Assembly (NCBI RefSeq): GCF_900215435.1 | Contig: NZ_OCMY01000002.1 | Location: 62,001 to 126,000, forward strand | Reading direction: 5' to 3' | Origin: Candidatus Pantoea floridensis | GTDB lineage: Bacteria > Pseudomonadota > Gammaproteobacteria > Enterobacterales > Enterobacteriaceae | Length of the DNA stretch: 64,000 nucleotides | Part shown: one piece after another, positions 17,395-26,451 of the stretch | How positions within the stretch are numbered: the first letter of the stretch is position 1 | How the letters are laid out: each line of letters opens with the position of its first letter | Made by a program: the position numbers and the translations under genes | The notes under the pieces: generated by a model | The model's database searches: none | Seen by the model: the letters and a program-made list of their open reading frames with translations, nothing else | Told to the model about the DNA's origin: nothing

Positions 17395-17715
17395 TTATTT
17401 TATATGCTTGTACTTTGAAAAGGTTTTAAAGCCTAATTTACAAGGAAAAAACACTTCAGCCATTATAAATGAAAAAATCAATGGGATGCCGATTACAACC
17501 ATGTTGTAGTCTCCCTTGAAAAAGCACCAGGCACAAAAAGTAGTGACTAGTAATCTTATAAAAATTCCTCCAATGAATCTTGCTCTCAAATCCTTAATAA
17601 TTTCAATTATTGTTAGTTGCTCTTTTTCCGCCCAGTAAGCAATGAAATTTATTTCTTTTGTTGTGAATCCAGCATTAATTAATCGCTTTTTAATTAATAA
17701 GTCATCCATTTCCAT
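17395..17715 (-). CDS. Small two-helix membrane protein, unknown function (second of the island)
   Basis: 106 aa from ATG 17715, which AGGAG precedes by 4 bases; starts at 17739, 17718 or 17709 are also possible. The soluble N-terminus LLIKKRLINAGFTTKEINFI plus IIEIIKDLRARFIGG resembles the N-terminus of the 16815-17129 protein, with the same spacing to DLxxRF. Two membrane helices follow (FIRLLVTTFCAWCFF and MVVIGIPLIFSFIMAEVFF). Not recognised as a named family. A well-spaced AAGGAG followed by a 17-codon ORF (17365-17418, plus strand) overlaps its 3' end and may be a gene remnant. Confidence 0.55.
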   Translation of the reverse strand: MEMDDLLIKKRLINAGFTTKEINFIAYWAEKEQLTIIEIIKDLRARFIGGIFIRLLVTTFCAWCFFKGDYNMVVIGIPLIFSFIMAEVFFPCKLGFKTFSKYKHIK

Positions 17716-18291
17716 CATGCTCCTGCCAAGTGACCTCACATCATAACCATTTTCATTTTACAACAACATAATTATGAAAGGGTTTTGTGAAAAATATCAC
17801 CGATTAAAATTTGACTCTGTTCTTAAAGTTATCTCTCCGACAATAATAAGTATTATATTATCATCAAATAAGTACATTCCTCTTGCTTTATGATTTTAAT
17901 TGCTTTCTTACTGTCGCAATCTGCTGCGGTTTTTATCAGAGCTCTTCATTGGCGTAATGTTCGCTTTCAGCCATGCGCTGCGCGGCAGTTTGCTGGAAAT
18001 TCACTTAGCTATGCCGAAAAAAAGCAAAGCCCTGCGCAGGTACACGATATAGCAGGAAGGCCGTTATGTTCTCGTGCTAAACGAGGACGTGCCGGGATCA
18101 CGCAACCCACATGCTGTAGCGATGCTATTTGTCGCGCAATAAATTACGCCGCTATAAATGTTAGGTAGTTATTATTTGTCATTAACGCTATTTCTATTTT
18201 TCATATTCTCTATCTCGGATTTGTTGTTTTACGAAATAGCGATTACCACACCAAACTACTCGTCATATTCACTACAAATAGGATAAGGCGC
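17716..18291. other. Intergenic region: right edge of island and promoter of the rightward operon
   Basis: About 575 bp. AT-rich to about 17890, then normal GC. It holds the right copy of the 19-bp repeat (18002-18020) and a degenerate class C palindrome half (18134-18154). The last 100 bp before 18292 presumably contain the promoter of the sulfur-type operon. A 92-codon ORF at 17890-18168 has no protein-like character and is not called. Confidence 0.45.
18002..18020 (+). repeat. Right copy of 19-bp imperfect direct repeat flanking the island
   Basis: CACTTAGCTATGCCGAAAA, 17 of 19 identical to 15581-15599 and in the same orientation, 2.4 kb away. Confidence 0.55.
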
Positions 18292-19287
18292 ATGTCATAC
18301 CGACTGAGTTTGCTGGATAAATCGCCGATTGCCGATGGAGAGACGGCCAGTCACGCGCTACATCGCACTTTACAGTTAGCGCAGCAGGCGGAAGCCTGGG
18401 GCTATCACCGCTTTTGGTTAGCGGAGCATCATAATACCGATCGTCTGGCGAGCCCTTCGCCGGAACTGCTGATCGCCTGGATTATCGGCCAGACCCAGCA
18501 TATCCGCGTCGGCTCCGGCGGCGTGATGCTGCAGCATTACAGTCCCTACAAAGTGGCGGAAAACTTCAACTTATTAGCCTCGCTGGCACCGGGTCGTATT
18601 GATATCGGCGTCGGTAAAGCGCCGGGTGGCTTGCCGCTCTCCACGCGGGCGCTGCAGCTGGGCGTCCATCTGCAGGAGAAAGGCAGCTTCGCGGAGCAGC
18701 TGACGCTGCTGGATAGCTGGCTGCAGGTGCCGCCGGTGGGAGATGAAGAGATTCTGCGCGCTACGCCGCAGCCGCCGCGTCCGGCGAATCGTTTCCTGTT
18801 GGGTGCAAGCGAAGAGAGCGCCAAACTGGCAGCTGAACTCGGCTGGCAGCTGGTGTTCGCTGCGCATCATAACGGCGATCCACAGCTGATGGAAAAAGTC
18901 CTCAATAGCTATCGTCAGCACAGCAACGGCCAGCGTGCATTGGTGGCGGTGCAGGTGGTGGTGGCGGATTCGCCGGCGGAAGCCGATCTGCTGGTGGACA
19001 ACCTGCGCGTCTATCACGTCAGCGTGAAAGATGGCCCCAGCGTTAACGTCGGCAGCGTCGAGCAGGCGGAGCGTTATGTGCGTCAGGGCGGCTACAGCGA
19101 TTACGTGATTGAACCACGCACGCCTTCGCTGCTGAAAGGTACCGCCGCGCAGGTACATGCCAAGCTGGATGCGCTCCATCAGAACTTTGGCATTGAGGAG
19201 TTCGTGATTGATACGCCGGTGGCTGAAGAGCGCGCGCGCGTGAAATCACTCGAACTGTTAGCCACGCACCGTTTAGTGACGGCATGA
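18292..19287 (+). CDS. Luciferase-like flavin-dependent oxidoreductase, YtmO/CmoO-like
   Basis: 331 aa flavin monooxygenase (luciferase-family group 1, MsnO8 type) and first gene of the rightward operon. LSLLDKSPIADGETASHAL at the N-terminus, YHRFWLAEHHNTDRLASPSPE, IRVGSGGVMLQHYSPYKVAENF and LAPGRIDIGVGKAPGG are the family motifs. In Bacillus subtilis the related YtmO lies in the ytm operon for S-alkyl-cysteine use, with the same neighbours as here. FMNH2 must come from a reductase outside this window. The natural substrate is not established. Confidence 0.9.
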   Translation: MSYRLSLLDKSPIADGETASHALHRTLQLAQQAEAWGYHRFWLAEHHNTDRLASPSPELLIAWIIGQTQHIRVGSGGVMLQHYSPYKVAENFNLLASLAPGRIDIGVGKAPGGLPLSTRALQLGVHLQEKGSFAEQLTLLDSWLQVPPVGDEEILRATPQPPRPANRFLLGASEESAKLAAELGWQLVFAAHHNGDPQLMEKVLNSYRQHSNGQRALVAVQVVVADSPAEADLLVDNLRVYHVSVKDGPSVNVGSVEQAERYVRQGGYSDYVIEPRTPSLLKGTAAQVHAKLDALHQNFGIEEFVIDTPVAEERARVKSLELLATHRLVTA

Positions 19288-19309
19288 TTCGCCGATTCCG
19301 GAGGCAGGT

Positions 19310-20467
19310 ATGACGCAATTTAGCGAACATCAGCTGATCGACTGGCGGCGCGAGCTGCACAGCTGGCCGGAATTATCCGGTCGCGAAGTCGAAACCACTG
19401 CACGCCTGCGCCGCTGGTTACAGGACGCCGGTTTGCGTCTGCTGGACTATCCGCTGGAAACCGGCGTGGTGGTAGAAGTGGGACGCGGCGACACGCTGAT
19501 TGCGCTGCGTGCCGATATCGATGCATTACCTATCCATGAAGCCACCGGACTTACTTACCGTTCGCGCAACAGCGGCGTGATGCATGCCTGCGGCCACGAC
19601 GTGCACAGCGCCGTCATGCTGGGTGCCGCGCTGCAGCTGAAAGCGATCGAAGAGCAGTTGCCAGGCCGCATCCGTATTCTGTTCCAACCGGCGGAAGAGA
19701 ACGCTACCGGTGCACGCCAATTAATTAACGCGGGCGTTTTGGATGGCGTACAGGCGATTTTCGGTATGCATAACGAACCCGGTTTACCGACCGGCACCTT
19801 CGCCACGCGCGGCGGCGCGTTTTATGCCAATGCGGATAAATTTATTGTACGCGTGGCCGGTAAAGGCGCACATGCGGCGCACCCGGAAGAGGGCGTTGAT
19901 AGCATTGTGGTCGCCAGCCAGATCATTCAGGCGCTGCAATCGTTGACCAGCCGCAGCTTCAATACGCTGGACAGCTTAGTGCTGAGCGTTACGCGCATCG
20001 ACGCTGGTAAAACCTGGAATGTGTTGCCCGGTGAGGCCGAATTTGGCGGCACGGTGCGCACCCATGATAAACAGGTACGCGCCGAGCTCGAGCAGCGCGC
20101 CCGCACGCTGGTAGAGAACATCGCGGCAGCCAACGGCGCCACCGCCACCTTTAGCTGGCATCCTGGTCCACCGGTGCTGGAGAACGATGCGCGCTGGGCG
20201 CAGTTTGCCAGCCACGTGGCGCAGCAAGTCGGTTACCGCGTGCAAACCGCCGAGCTGCATCTTGGCGGTGAAGATTTTGCCTACTACTTACAGCAGATCC
20301 CCGGCGCGTTTGTCAGCATTGGCAGCGCCAGCGAGTTTGGTCTGCATCATGGCGGCTTCAACCCTGATGAAGCGCTGATCGCCCCCGCTGCACACTACTT
20401 TACGCAACTGGCTCAGCAAGCGTTGCAGCACCTCAATGCGCGATGTCGCGACGCCATTCTGAACTAG
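19310..20467 (+). CDS. M20 family N-acyl-amino-acid deacylase, SndB/YtnL-like (operon 2)
   Basis: 385 aa amidohydrolase with RADIDALPI, MHACGHDVHSAVMLG, FQPAEENATGA and LGGEDFAYYLQQIPGAF as metal and catalytic motifs. GGAGG precedes ATG 19310. In the S-alkyl-cysteine pathway this class removes the N-acetyl group at the end, releasing cysteine. It is a close full-length paralogue of 7160-8317 in the other operon. Both keep all ligands, so two active deacylases with different substrates are expected. Confidence 0.92.
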   Translation: MTQFSEHQLIDWRRELHSWPELSGREVETTARLRRWLQDAGLRLLDYPLETGVVVEVGRGDTLIALRADIDALPIHEATGLTYRSRNSGVMHACGHDVHSAVMLGAALQLKAIEEQLPGRIRILFQPAEENATGARQLINAGVLDGVQAIFGMHNEPGLPTGTFATRGGAFYANADKFIVRVAGKGAHAAHPEEGVDSIVVASQIIQALQSLTSRSFNTLDSLVLSVTRIDAGKTWNVLPGEAEFGGTVRTHDKQVRAELEQRARTLVENIAAANGATATFSWHPGPPVLENDARWAQFASHVAQQVGYRVQTAELHLGGEDFAYYLQQIPGAFVSIGSASEFGLHHGGFNPDEALIAPAAHYFTQLAQQALQHLNARCRDAILN

Positions 20468-20549
20468 ATCGCTTAACTGATTTAATCCCGGTTCTGCACG
20501 GCGACACGATGTCGCCGTCAGGCTGCGCCTTGGTACAAGAGAGAACATT

Positions 20550-21863
20550 ATGACTGCAAGACAACTGCGATTGGGCACTATTCTGCATGGCGCATCTGGC
20601 AATATGTCCGCGTGGCGTCATCCGGCGGCGCTGGCAGATGCCAGTATCAATTTTGACTATGCCAAACACATCGCGCGTAAGGCGGAAGCGGGCAAGCTGG
20701 ATTTCCTGTTTGTGGCTGATGGCCTGTTCATTAACGAAAAGTCGATCCCGCATTTTCTTAATCGCTTTGAGCCGCTGACGCTGCTGTCGGCGCTGGCGGG
20801 CGTCACGGAGCATCTCGGGTTGGTTGGCACCGTTTCCACTTCGTACAGCGAACCTTTCACCGTGGCGCGTCAGTTTGCCAGCCTCGATCATCTGAGCGGC
20901 GGTCGCGCTGGCTGGAACGTGGTGACTTCACCGCTGGAAGGGTCGGCGAAAAACTTTTCACGTCAGCAGCATCCGGAACATGCGCTGCGCTATCGCATTG
21001 CCGATGAGTATCTGCAAGTGGTGAAAGGGCTGTGGGATTCGTGGGAAAGCGATGCCTTCGTGCGTAACAAGGAGAGCGGCCAGTTCTTTGATGCCAGCAA
21101 ACTGCACACCTTGAATCACCACGGTGATTTCTTCCAGGTACAGGGGCCGCTGAACATCGAACGCACGCCGCAAGGTCGTCCGGTGGTGTTTCAGGCAGGT
21201 GCATCGGAAGATGGTAAAAAGCTGGCGGCGCGTCATGCCGATGCCATTTTTACTCATCAGCCGACACGCGAAGAAGCGCAGGCATTCTATCGCGATGTGA
21301 AAAAGCAGCTGGTGGCGAATGGTCGCGAGCCGGGCGATTTGCACATCTTCCAGGGCGTGGGCGTGATTGTGGGCGACAGCGCGAAAGATGTGGAGCAGCA
21401 GTACCAAACCACCGCGGCGCTGGTTTCCATCAAGGATGCGCTCAACTATCTTGGCCGCTTCTTCGATCACCACGACTTCTCGCAATATCCGCTAGACGAA
21501 CCGTTCCCGGAACTCGGCGATATCGGTCAGAACAGCTTCCGCAGCACCACCGACGAAATCAAACGCAAAGCGCGCGAGCACGGTCATACGCTGCGCCAGG
21601 CCGCGTTAGAGGCCGCGACGCCGCGTCCACTGTTTCACGGTACGCCGGAGCAGGTTGCCGACGGTTTGCAGCGGTGGTTTGAGAGTGAAGCCACCGATGG
21701 CTTCATCATTCAGGGCGGCACGCCCGACACCTTCGAACGTTTTGTCGATCGCGTGGTACCAATTCTGCAAGCTCGCGGCTTAACCCGCACGGAATATCCC
21801 GGCACCACGCTGCGCGCCAGCTTTGGCCTGAAAGATCCGCTTAACCAGTTCACACAACAATAA
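20550..21863 (+). CDS. NtaA/SnaA/DszA-family FMN-dependent monooxygenase, CmoJ-like
   Basis: 437 aa, the normal length for the nitrilotriacetate-monooxygenase group. [17 protein letters not shown] opens the barrel, [13 protein letters not shown] follows, and [19 protein letters not shown] is the hallmark. Characterised relatives (NtaA, DszA, CmoJ, YxeK) insert oxygen next to a C-N or C-S bond. In CmoJ and YxeK this breaks the thioether of an N-acetyl-S-substituted cysteine. The flanking deacylase, GNAT and cystine-type transporter genes favour the latter. The reductase partner is not in the operon. Confidence 0.9.
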   Translation: MTARQLRLGTILHGASGNMSAWRHPAALADASINFDYAKHIARKAEAGKLDFLFVADGLFINEKSIPHFLNRFEPLTLLSALAGVTEHLGLVGTVSTSYSEPFTVARQFASLDHLSGGRAGWNVVTSPLEGSAKNFSRQQHPEHALRYRIADEYLQVVKGLWDSWESDAFVRNKESGQFFDASKLHTLNHHGDFFQVQGPLNIERTPQGRPVVFQAGASEDGKKLAARHADAIFTHQPTREEAQAFYRDVKKQLVANGREPGDLHIFQGVGVIVGDSAKDVEQQYQTTAALVSIKDALNYLGRFFDHHDFSQYPLDEPFPELGDIGQNSFRSTTDEIKRKAREHGHTLRQAALEAATPRPLFHGTPEQVADGLQRWFESEATDGFIIQGGTPDTFERFVDRVVPILQARGLTRTEYPGTTLRASFGLKDPLNQFTQQ

Positions 21864-21879
21864 GAGTCGAGAAAACGCT

Positions 21880-22812
21880 ATGCAGAAGAAATCCCTTATC
21901 GCGCTGCTGCTGCTGGGTATGAGCAGCGCCGTGTTTGCCGAGGATGTGGCGGTTAACGGTCAGAATGTCAGTGTGGAAGCCAACAAAACGCCGATCAATA
22001 CCGCGAAGAATGACGCCGCTGTGGCGCAGATTCCGGCCGGACATCGCTTCGCGGTGCCAGGTTCATTCACTGTGGCCGTCGCCGCGCTCAACTCGCCGCC
22101 GCTAACGGTATTCAGCGATGACAACAAAACTCTGCTCGGCAGCGAAGTGGATATCGCCCGCTTAGTCGCCGATAGCCTGGGGTTAAAACTCAACGTGGTG
22201 CCCACCTCGTGGGAAGACTGGCCGCTGGGTGTGGCATCGGGCAAATACGATGCGGCGATCAGTAACGTGACCGTCACCAAAGCGCGTAAAGAGCGCTTCG
22301 ATTTCGCCACCTACCGCAAAGATTCGCTCGGCTTTTACGTCAAATCCACCAGCCCAATCAAGGCGATTACCAAAGCAGAAGATATCGCCGGACTGCGCAT
22401 TATCGTCGGCTCGGGCACCAATCAGGAGTCAATCCTGTTGGCCTGGGATAAAGAGAATCAAGCCAAAGGGCTGAAGCCATTTACCCCGGTGTATACCAAA
22501 GATGATGCAGCACAAACGCTGGCGCTGCAGTCGGGTCGTGCGGATGCCTTTTTCGGTCCGAACGTGATCGGTGCGTGGAAAGCGGCGCTGACTAAGCAGA
22601 CGCGTTTGGTGGGTAGCGTTGATGGCGGTTGGCCAAAAGCGGCGCATATCGCGGTGACGGTGAAGAAAGATGGCGGCCTGGTGCAGCCGATCAATACCGC
22701 ATTGAACGGCGTGATCAAGAACGGTGATTACGACAAGGTGCTGAAACGCTGGGGTGAAGGCGTGGAACGCATCGACAGTTCCGAAATCAATCCCGCTGGA
22801 TTGGGCGATTAA
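21880..22812 (+). CDS. Amino-acid ABC transporter substrate-binding protein, TcyJ/TcyK-like (first)
   Basis: 310 aa periplasmic protein of the SBP_bac_3 family, with signal peptide MQKKSLIALLLLGMSSAVFA. The family core is visible in LLGSEVDIARLVADSLGLKL, WEDWPLGVASGKYDAAISNV and RIIVGSGTNQESILL. It has an unusual N-terminal extension of about 60 residues before the first strand, shared with the second binding protein at 25048. It delivers a sulfur amino acid derivative, by inference, to the permease at 23344. Confidence 0.9.
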   Translation: MQKKSLIALLLLGMSSAVFAEDVAVNGQNVSVEANKTPINTAKNDAAVAQIPAGHRFAVPGSFTVAVAALNSPPLTVFSDDNKTLLGSEVDIARLVADSLGLKLNVVPTSWEDWPLGVASGKYDAAISNVTVTKARKERFDFATYRKDSLGFYVKSTSPIKAITKAEDIAGLRIIVGSGTNQESILLAWDKENQAKGLKPFTPVYTKDDAAQTLALQSGRADAFFGPNVIGAWKAALTKQTRLVGSVDGGWPKAAHIAVTVKKDGGLVQPINTALNGVIKNGDYDKVLKRWGEGVERIDSSEINPAGLGD

Positions 22813-22821
22813 GGAGGCCGC

Positions 22822-23334
22822 ATGAGCGAGCAATTTTTCCGTGAAGTGTCGCCAGAAGCGCCTGAACTGCAGCCCATCCTCACTGGACTGTTCGGCGAAT
22901 ACGCCGCGCGCTACGGCGATTTCTTCACCAACCAAAAAGAGGTTGAGTTAACCGAATGGTATCTGCCGCCGCGCGGGCTATTTATTGTGCTGGAGCGCGA
23001 CGGCGAGATTATTGCCATGGGGGCTTACAAACCGTATGACGCGGTGACCGCCGAGTTTAAGCGCATCTGGACACGCGGCGATCTGCGTCGCCAGGGATTG
23101 GCGTTGCTGATTCTGCAGGAGCTTGAGCGGCGTGCGCTGCGCGCCGGTTATCAGCGCGTGTTTCTCACTACCGGCTTCCGTCAGCCGGAGGCGGTGAAAC
23201 TGTATATCGGTCACGGTTACCAGCCGCAGTTTGCGCTGCTGGAGGATATGGAAGTCTACAGCCGTCCGCCGCACGATGGACGCCTGCGCTTCCTGAAAGT
23301 CATTGATGTGCAGAGCGTGGCGCAGGCCAGCTAA
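22822..23334 (+). CDS. GNAT N-acetyltransferase, probable N-acetylation of S-substituted cysteine
   Basis: 170 aa acetyltransferase. VTAEFKRIWTRGDLRRQGLALLILQELE holds the acetyl-CoA binding RxxGxA pattern, and TGFRQPEAVKLYIGHGYQP is the usual C-terminal motif. An ideal TAAGGAGG ribosome site precedes ATG 22822. In the S-alkyl-cysteine pathway an operon-encoded GNAT acetylates the substrate before C-S cleavage. Its place between the binding protein and the permease fits that role. The substrate is inferred, not shown. Confidence 0.85.
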   Translation: MSEQFFREVSPEAPELQPILTGLFGEYAARYGDFFTNQKEVELTEWYLPPRGLFIVLERDGEIIAMGAYKPYDAVTAEFKRIWTRGDLRRQGLALLILQELERRALRAGYQRVFLTTGFRQPEAVKLYIGHGYQPQFALLEDMEVYSRPPHDGRLRFLKVIDVQSVAQAS

Positions 23335-23343
23335 GGAGTAACA

Positions 23344-24267
23344 ATGAGCGATCAACAACGATTAACCGTGGTGCCGGCGCGATATCCGGCACGTACCGTC
23401 GGCGCGATTGTCGCGCTGTTTATTCTGGCCAGCGTGATCGATTCCGTTGCCTTTAACCCGCGCTGGGAATGGGGTGTGTTCGCCAAATGGTTTTTTGATC
23501 CGGTGATTCTCAGCGGATTGGGGCAAACCCTGCTGCTGACGCTGTTCGGCACCCTTCTCAGTCTGATCTTCGGCGGCCTGCTGGCGCTGGCGCGGCTTTC
23601 GTCATCGTGGCTGCTGAGCACGCTGGCGTTCGGCTATATCTGGCTGTTTCGCTCGCTGCCGCTGATTGTGGTGCTGATCATCCTGTACAACTTCTCCTAT
23701 CTGTACGACACGCTGTCGCTCGGGATTCCGTTCACCGCGCTGTCGTGGGGCCATTTCCAGACCATCAACGTGCTCGGCCAGTTTCCGGCGGCGGTGATTG
23801 GGTTGACGCTGGTGCAGAGCGCCTACAGCGCCGAGATCATTCGCGGCGGCTTTTTGGGCGTCGACCACGGTCAGTTTGAAGCGGCTTCGGCGCTGGGCTT
23901 ATCATCCTCTCGTCGTACGTTTCGCATCATTCTGCCGCAGGCGCTGCGCGCGATCATTCCTACCACGTTTAACGAAATTATCAGCCTCGCCAAAGGCACC
24001 TCAATGGTGTACGTGCTGGCGATGCCCGAGCTGTTTTACACCATCCAGATGATTTACAACCGCACGCAGCAGGTGATTCCGCTGCTGATGGTGGGTGCCG
24101 CCTGGTATCTGATTATCACCACCGTGCTGTCACTGCTGCAGCACAGCGTTGAGCGCTGGCTGGCGCGCAGCGTCACGCGTGAACCGCAGCCGTCGCGCTG
24201 GCGTCAATGGCGTAACCGCAGCGCCAAACCTGCAACCGAGGAGCTCTCCCATGTCCGAAGCCATTGA
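23344..24267 (+). CDS. Amino-acid ABC transporter permease, TcyL/TcyM-like
   Basis: 307 aa, longer than the usual 220-240 aa of HisM/TcyL-type permeases because of an N-terminal lead with one helix ([19 protein letters not shown]) and a basic C-terminal tail. The core has [39 protein letters not shown] and the coupling loop [28 protein letters not shown]. Only one permease gene is present, so it probably acts as a homodimer. It overlaps the ATPase gene by 17 bp. Confidence 0.92.
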   Translation: MSDQQRLTVVPARYPARTVGAIVALFILASVIDSVAFNPRWEWGVFAKWFFDPVILSGLGQTLLLTLFGTLLSLIFGGLLALARLSSSWLLSTLAFGYIWLFRSLPLIVVLIILYNFSYLYDTLSLGIPFTALSWGHFQTINVLGQFPAAVIGLTLVQSAYSAEIIRGGFLGVDHGQFEAASALGLSSSRRTFRIILPQALRAIIPTTFNEIISLAKGTSMVYVLAMPELFYTIQMIYNRTQQVIPLLMVGAAWYLIITTVLSLLQHSVERWLARSVTREPQPSRWRQWRNRSAKPATEELSHVRSH

Positions 24268-25048
24268 TTACCGCAAGAATCTGCATGCCGCAGGCGCGAT
24301 TAGCATTACCGGCGTGAGCAAGTCGTTCGGCAAGCTAAAAGCGCTGGATGATGTGTCATTAGAGCTGGAACCGGGATCGGTCACGGTGATCCTCGGGCCA
24401 TCTGGGTCGGGGAAATCGACGCTGCTGCGTACCATTAACCATCTGGAGCGCGTCGATGAAGGCTATATCCAGATCGATGGCGACTATATTGGCTATCAGC
24501 GACGCGGCGACAAGCTGTATGAGCTGAAGGAAAAGGCGATTCTGCGTCAGCGTATCAACGTTGGCTACGTGTTCCAGAACTTCAACTTGTTCCCGCATTT
24601 GACGGTGCTGGAAAACCTGATTGAAGCGCCGATTGCGCATCGTCAGCTGTCGCGGCGTGAAGCTATCGACCGGGCGGGCGATCTGCTGGATGTGGTGGGA
24701 CTGCGCCACAAAGCCGATGCCTGGCCGCGTCATCTCTCCGGCGGCCAGCAGCAGCGTATCGCCATTGCGCGGGCGCTGATGCTCAACCCGCGCGTGATGC
24801 TATTTGATGAACCGACATCGGCGCTCGACCCCGAGCTGGTGGGCGAAGTGCTGGACGTGATCAAGAAGCTGGCGCGTTCCGGCACCACGCTGGTGATTGT
24901 GACGCATGAAGTTGGCTTTGCGCGTGAAGTGGCCGATAACGTGGTGTTTATGGTCGACGGCCGCATTGTTGAGCAGGGCAGCAGCCATCAGGTACTGAAT
25001 CAGCCGCGTCATGAGCGCACTAAACGTTTTCTGGCGCGGGTACTTTAA
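24251..25048 (+). CDS. Amino-acid ABC transporter ATP-binding protein, TcyN/GlnQ-like
   Basis: 265 aa cytoplasmic ATPase. Walker [11 protein letters not shown]-loop [16 protein letters not shown], signature [15 protein letters not shown], Walker [16 protein letters not shown] and H-loop VTHEVGFA identify a polar-amino-acid transporter ATPase. The start is set at ATG 24251 because the 34 codons upstream in frame overlap the permease gene and look non-coding. The stop TAA overlaps the next ATG by one base (25048). Confidence 0.93.
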   Translation: MSEAIDYRKNLHAAGAISITGVSKSFGKLKALDDVSLELEPGSVTVILGPSGSGKSTLLRTINHLERVDEGYIQIDGDYIGYQRRGDKLYELKEKAILRQRINVGYVFQNFNLFPHLTVLENLIEAPIAHRQLSRREAIDRAGDLLDVVGLRHKADAWPRHLSGGQQQRIAIARALMLNPRVMLFDEPTSALDPELVGEVLDVIKKLARSGTTLVIVTHEVGFAREVADNVVFMVDGRIVEQGSSHQVLNQPRHERTKRFLARVL

Positions 25049-25953
25049 TGGAACGAGTCATTATTACAGCGTTACTGACACTGATGTTGGCAACGCCGGT
25101 TATTGCCGCTGAGACATTGGATGCAAAGAATAACGAAGCGCCAATTAATATTGCTGCCAATCCGCAGGCAATTGCCAAAATTCCGGCGGGATTTCATTTC
25201 GTCAATCCCGGTTATTTAACCGTCGCGACGTCGGCCAATAATTCACCGCCGATCGGTTTGTGGGCCACGGATAATAAGACGCTGATTGGCAGCGACCCGG
25301 ATATTGCGCGTCTGCTGGCGGATAGCCTAGGTCTGAAGCTAAAACTGGTGCCGGCGGCGTGGGAAGATTGGCCGCTGGGCATTACCGCTGGTCGTTATGA
25401 TGTGGCGATGTTCAATATTGCGGTGACCGAGGAGCGTAAGAAGAAGTTCGATTTCGCTACCTATCGCGCAGATAACCACGCTTTCGCAGTTAAAACGGAT
25501 AGCCCAATCAGCGCCATTAAAGGACGGGAAGATGTGGCGGGTAAACGCATCATCGTCGGTTCCGGTACCAATCAGGAGCGTATTTTACTGAGTTGGGATG
25601 AGAAGAACCGTGCACAAGGTTTAGCGCCGGTGCAGCCGATTTATCTCAACGATGATGCTGCTGCTACGCTGGCGCTGCTTTCGGGGCGGGCCGATATGTC
25701 GTTTGGTCCGCAGGCTATGGCGGCATGGAAAGTGGCTTCTCGTGGGCAAACTAAAATCGTTGGCCACGGCCCGTTCCGCGCGTGGGTGGCGGTCACCACC
25801 AAGAAAGGCAATGGCTTAGATGAGGCGTTGCAGCAAGCCATTAACGGCGCGATTGCCAGCGGCCAGTACAAACAGGTGCTGGCGCGCTGGGGTGAACAGG
25901 AGGAAGCGGTAGAAACATCTCAAATCAATCCACCGGGCATTGTTTATCAGTAA
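25048..25953 (+). CDS. Amino-acid ABC transporter substrate-binding protein (second)
   Basis: 301 aa, a paralogue of 21880-22812 over its whole length. Shared blocks include the TLIGSDPDIARLLADSLGLKL segment, WEDWPLGITAGRYDVAMFN, KFDFATYRADNHAF and IIVGSGTNQERILLSWD. Signal peptide [20 protein letters not shown]. Two binding proteins for one permease suggest two ligand specificities, as with TcyJ and TcyK in B. subtilis. Last gene of the operon; a terminator follows. Confidence 0.9.
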   Translation: MERVIITALLTLMLATPVIAAETLDAKNNEAPINIAANPQAIAKIPAGFHFVNPGYLTVATSANNSPPIGLWATDNKTLIGSDPDIARLLADSLGLKLKLVPAAWEDWPLGITAGRYDVAMFNIAVTEERKKKFDFATYRADNHAFAVKTDSPISAIKGREDVAGKRIIVGSGTNQERILLSWDEKNRAQGLAPVQPIYLNDDAAATLALLSGRADMSFGPQAMAAWKVASRGQTKIVGHGPFRAWVAVTTKKGNGLDEALQQAINGAIASGQYKQVLARWGEQEEAVETSQINPPGIVYQ

Positions 25954-25980
25954 TTGTTTTAATCACCCTCATTTTGCGAG

Positions 25981-26018
25981 AAAGCTCACGATGTAAAAGT
26001 CGTGGGCTTTTTTGTTTT
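25981..26018 (+). terminator. Rho-independent terminator of the rightward operon
   Basis: AAAGC-TCACGA stem with a TGTAAAAG loop, TCGTGG-GCTTT arm, then TTTTGTTTTATTT. It lies 28 bp after the stop of the second binding-protein gene. Confidence 0.85.
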
Positions 26019-26451
26019 ATTTAAGTGGCTGCGAATTTAATGGCGGCATTTAATAAGTGAGTGCGCTTGGTCGTATTTTTTTAATTTCAACTTCTTATGG
26101 CAAACGCTAATTTTTTTTAAGAATCGCTGTGCCACGATAATGATGATTTTGGCCGATCGGTATAAGGTCGTAGGGTGCGCATTAATGCGCACCTGGGAAA
26201 TAAATCCTTTAGCAGACTGCTTCCAGCGCAATAGGACTTCAAAACCGATCGGCTTTTTATCGCTGTCGACCTGAGATCTTGCTTAAACAGGATGATTGCT
26301 GACGTAACATCAACGCCGATCCCACGGTTTACGTAATGAGATATTTGTATTAGAGATTGTTTCTACCCAGTTAACCCTGCACGCGTTAGAATGAAAGCAT
26401 AACCAATAGGCTGTCTCAGAACGTAAATTCACTCTTAACTTACTGATTGCA
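26019..26451. other. Intergenic region before the HAM1-SIR2 pair
   Basis: 433 bp between the terminator and the HAM1-like gene. It has one class B palindrome (26174-26193), AT-rich stretches at 26060-26120, and must contain the promoter of the HAM1-SIR2 pair. No gene remnant, and in particular no adenosine-deaminase-like reading, was seen on either strand. Confidence 0.5.
26174..26193. repeat. Class B palindrome
   Basis: GGTGCGCATTAATGCGCACC with the usual GTAGG flank. It stands alone here without a class A partner. Confidence 0.9.

Noticed and set aside
17365..17418. 17-codon ORF with a strong AAGGAG site in the island
   Set aside because: Good ribosome site, but the product is too short and unlike any known peptide, and it overlaps a longer gene on the other strand; kept only as a possible remnant.
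17890..18168. 92-codon ORF on the plus strand upstream of the sulfur-type operon
   Set aside because: No ribosome site, no recognisable motif, runs through a degenerate class C palindrome and the 19-bp repeat; looks like promoter-region DNA.
26019..26451. Possible KomA (adenosine deaminase) upstream of the HAM1-SIR2 pair
   Set aside because: No ORF of useful length and no deaminase motif on either strand in this interval or elsewhere in the window.
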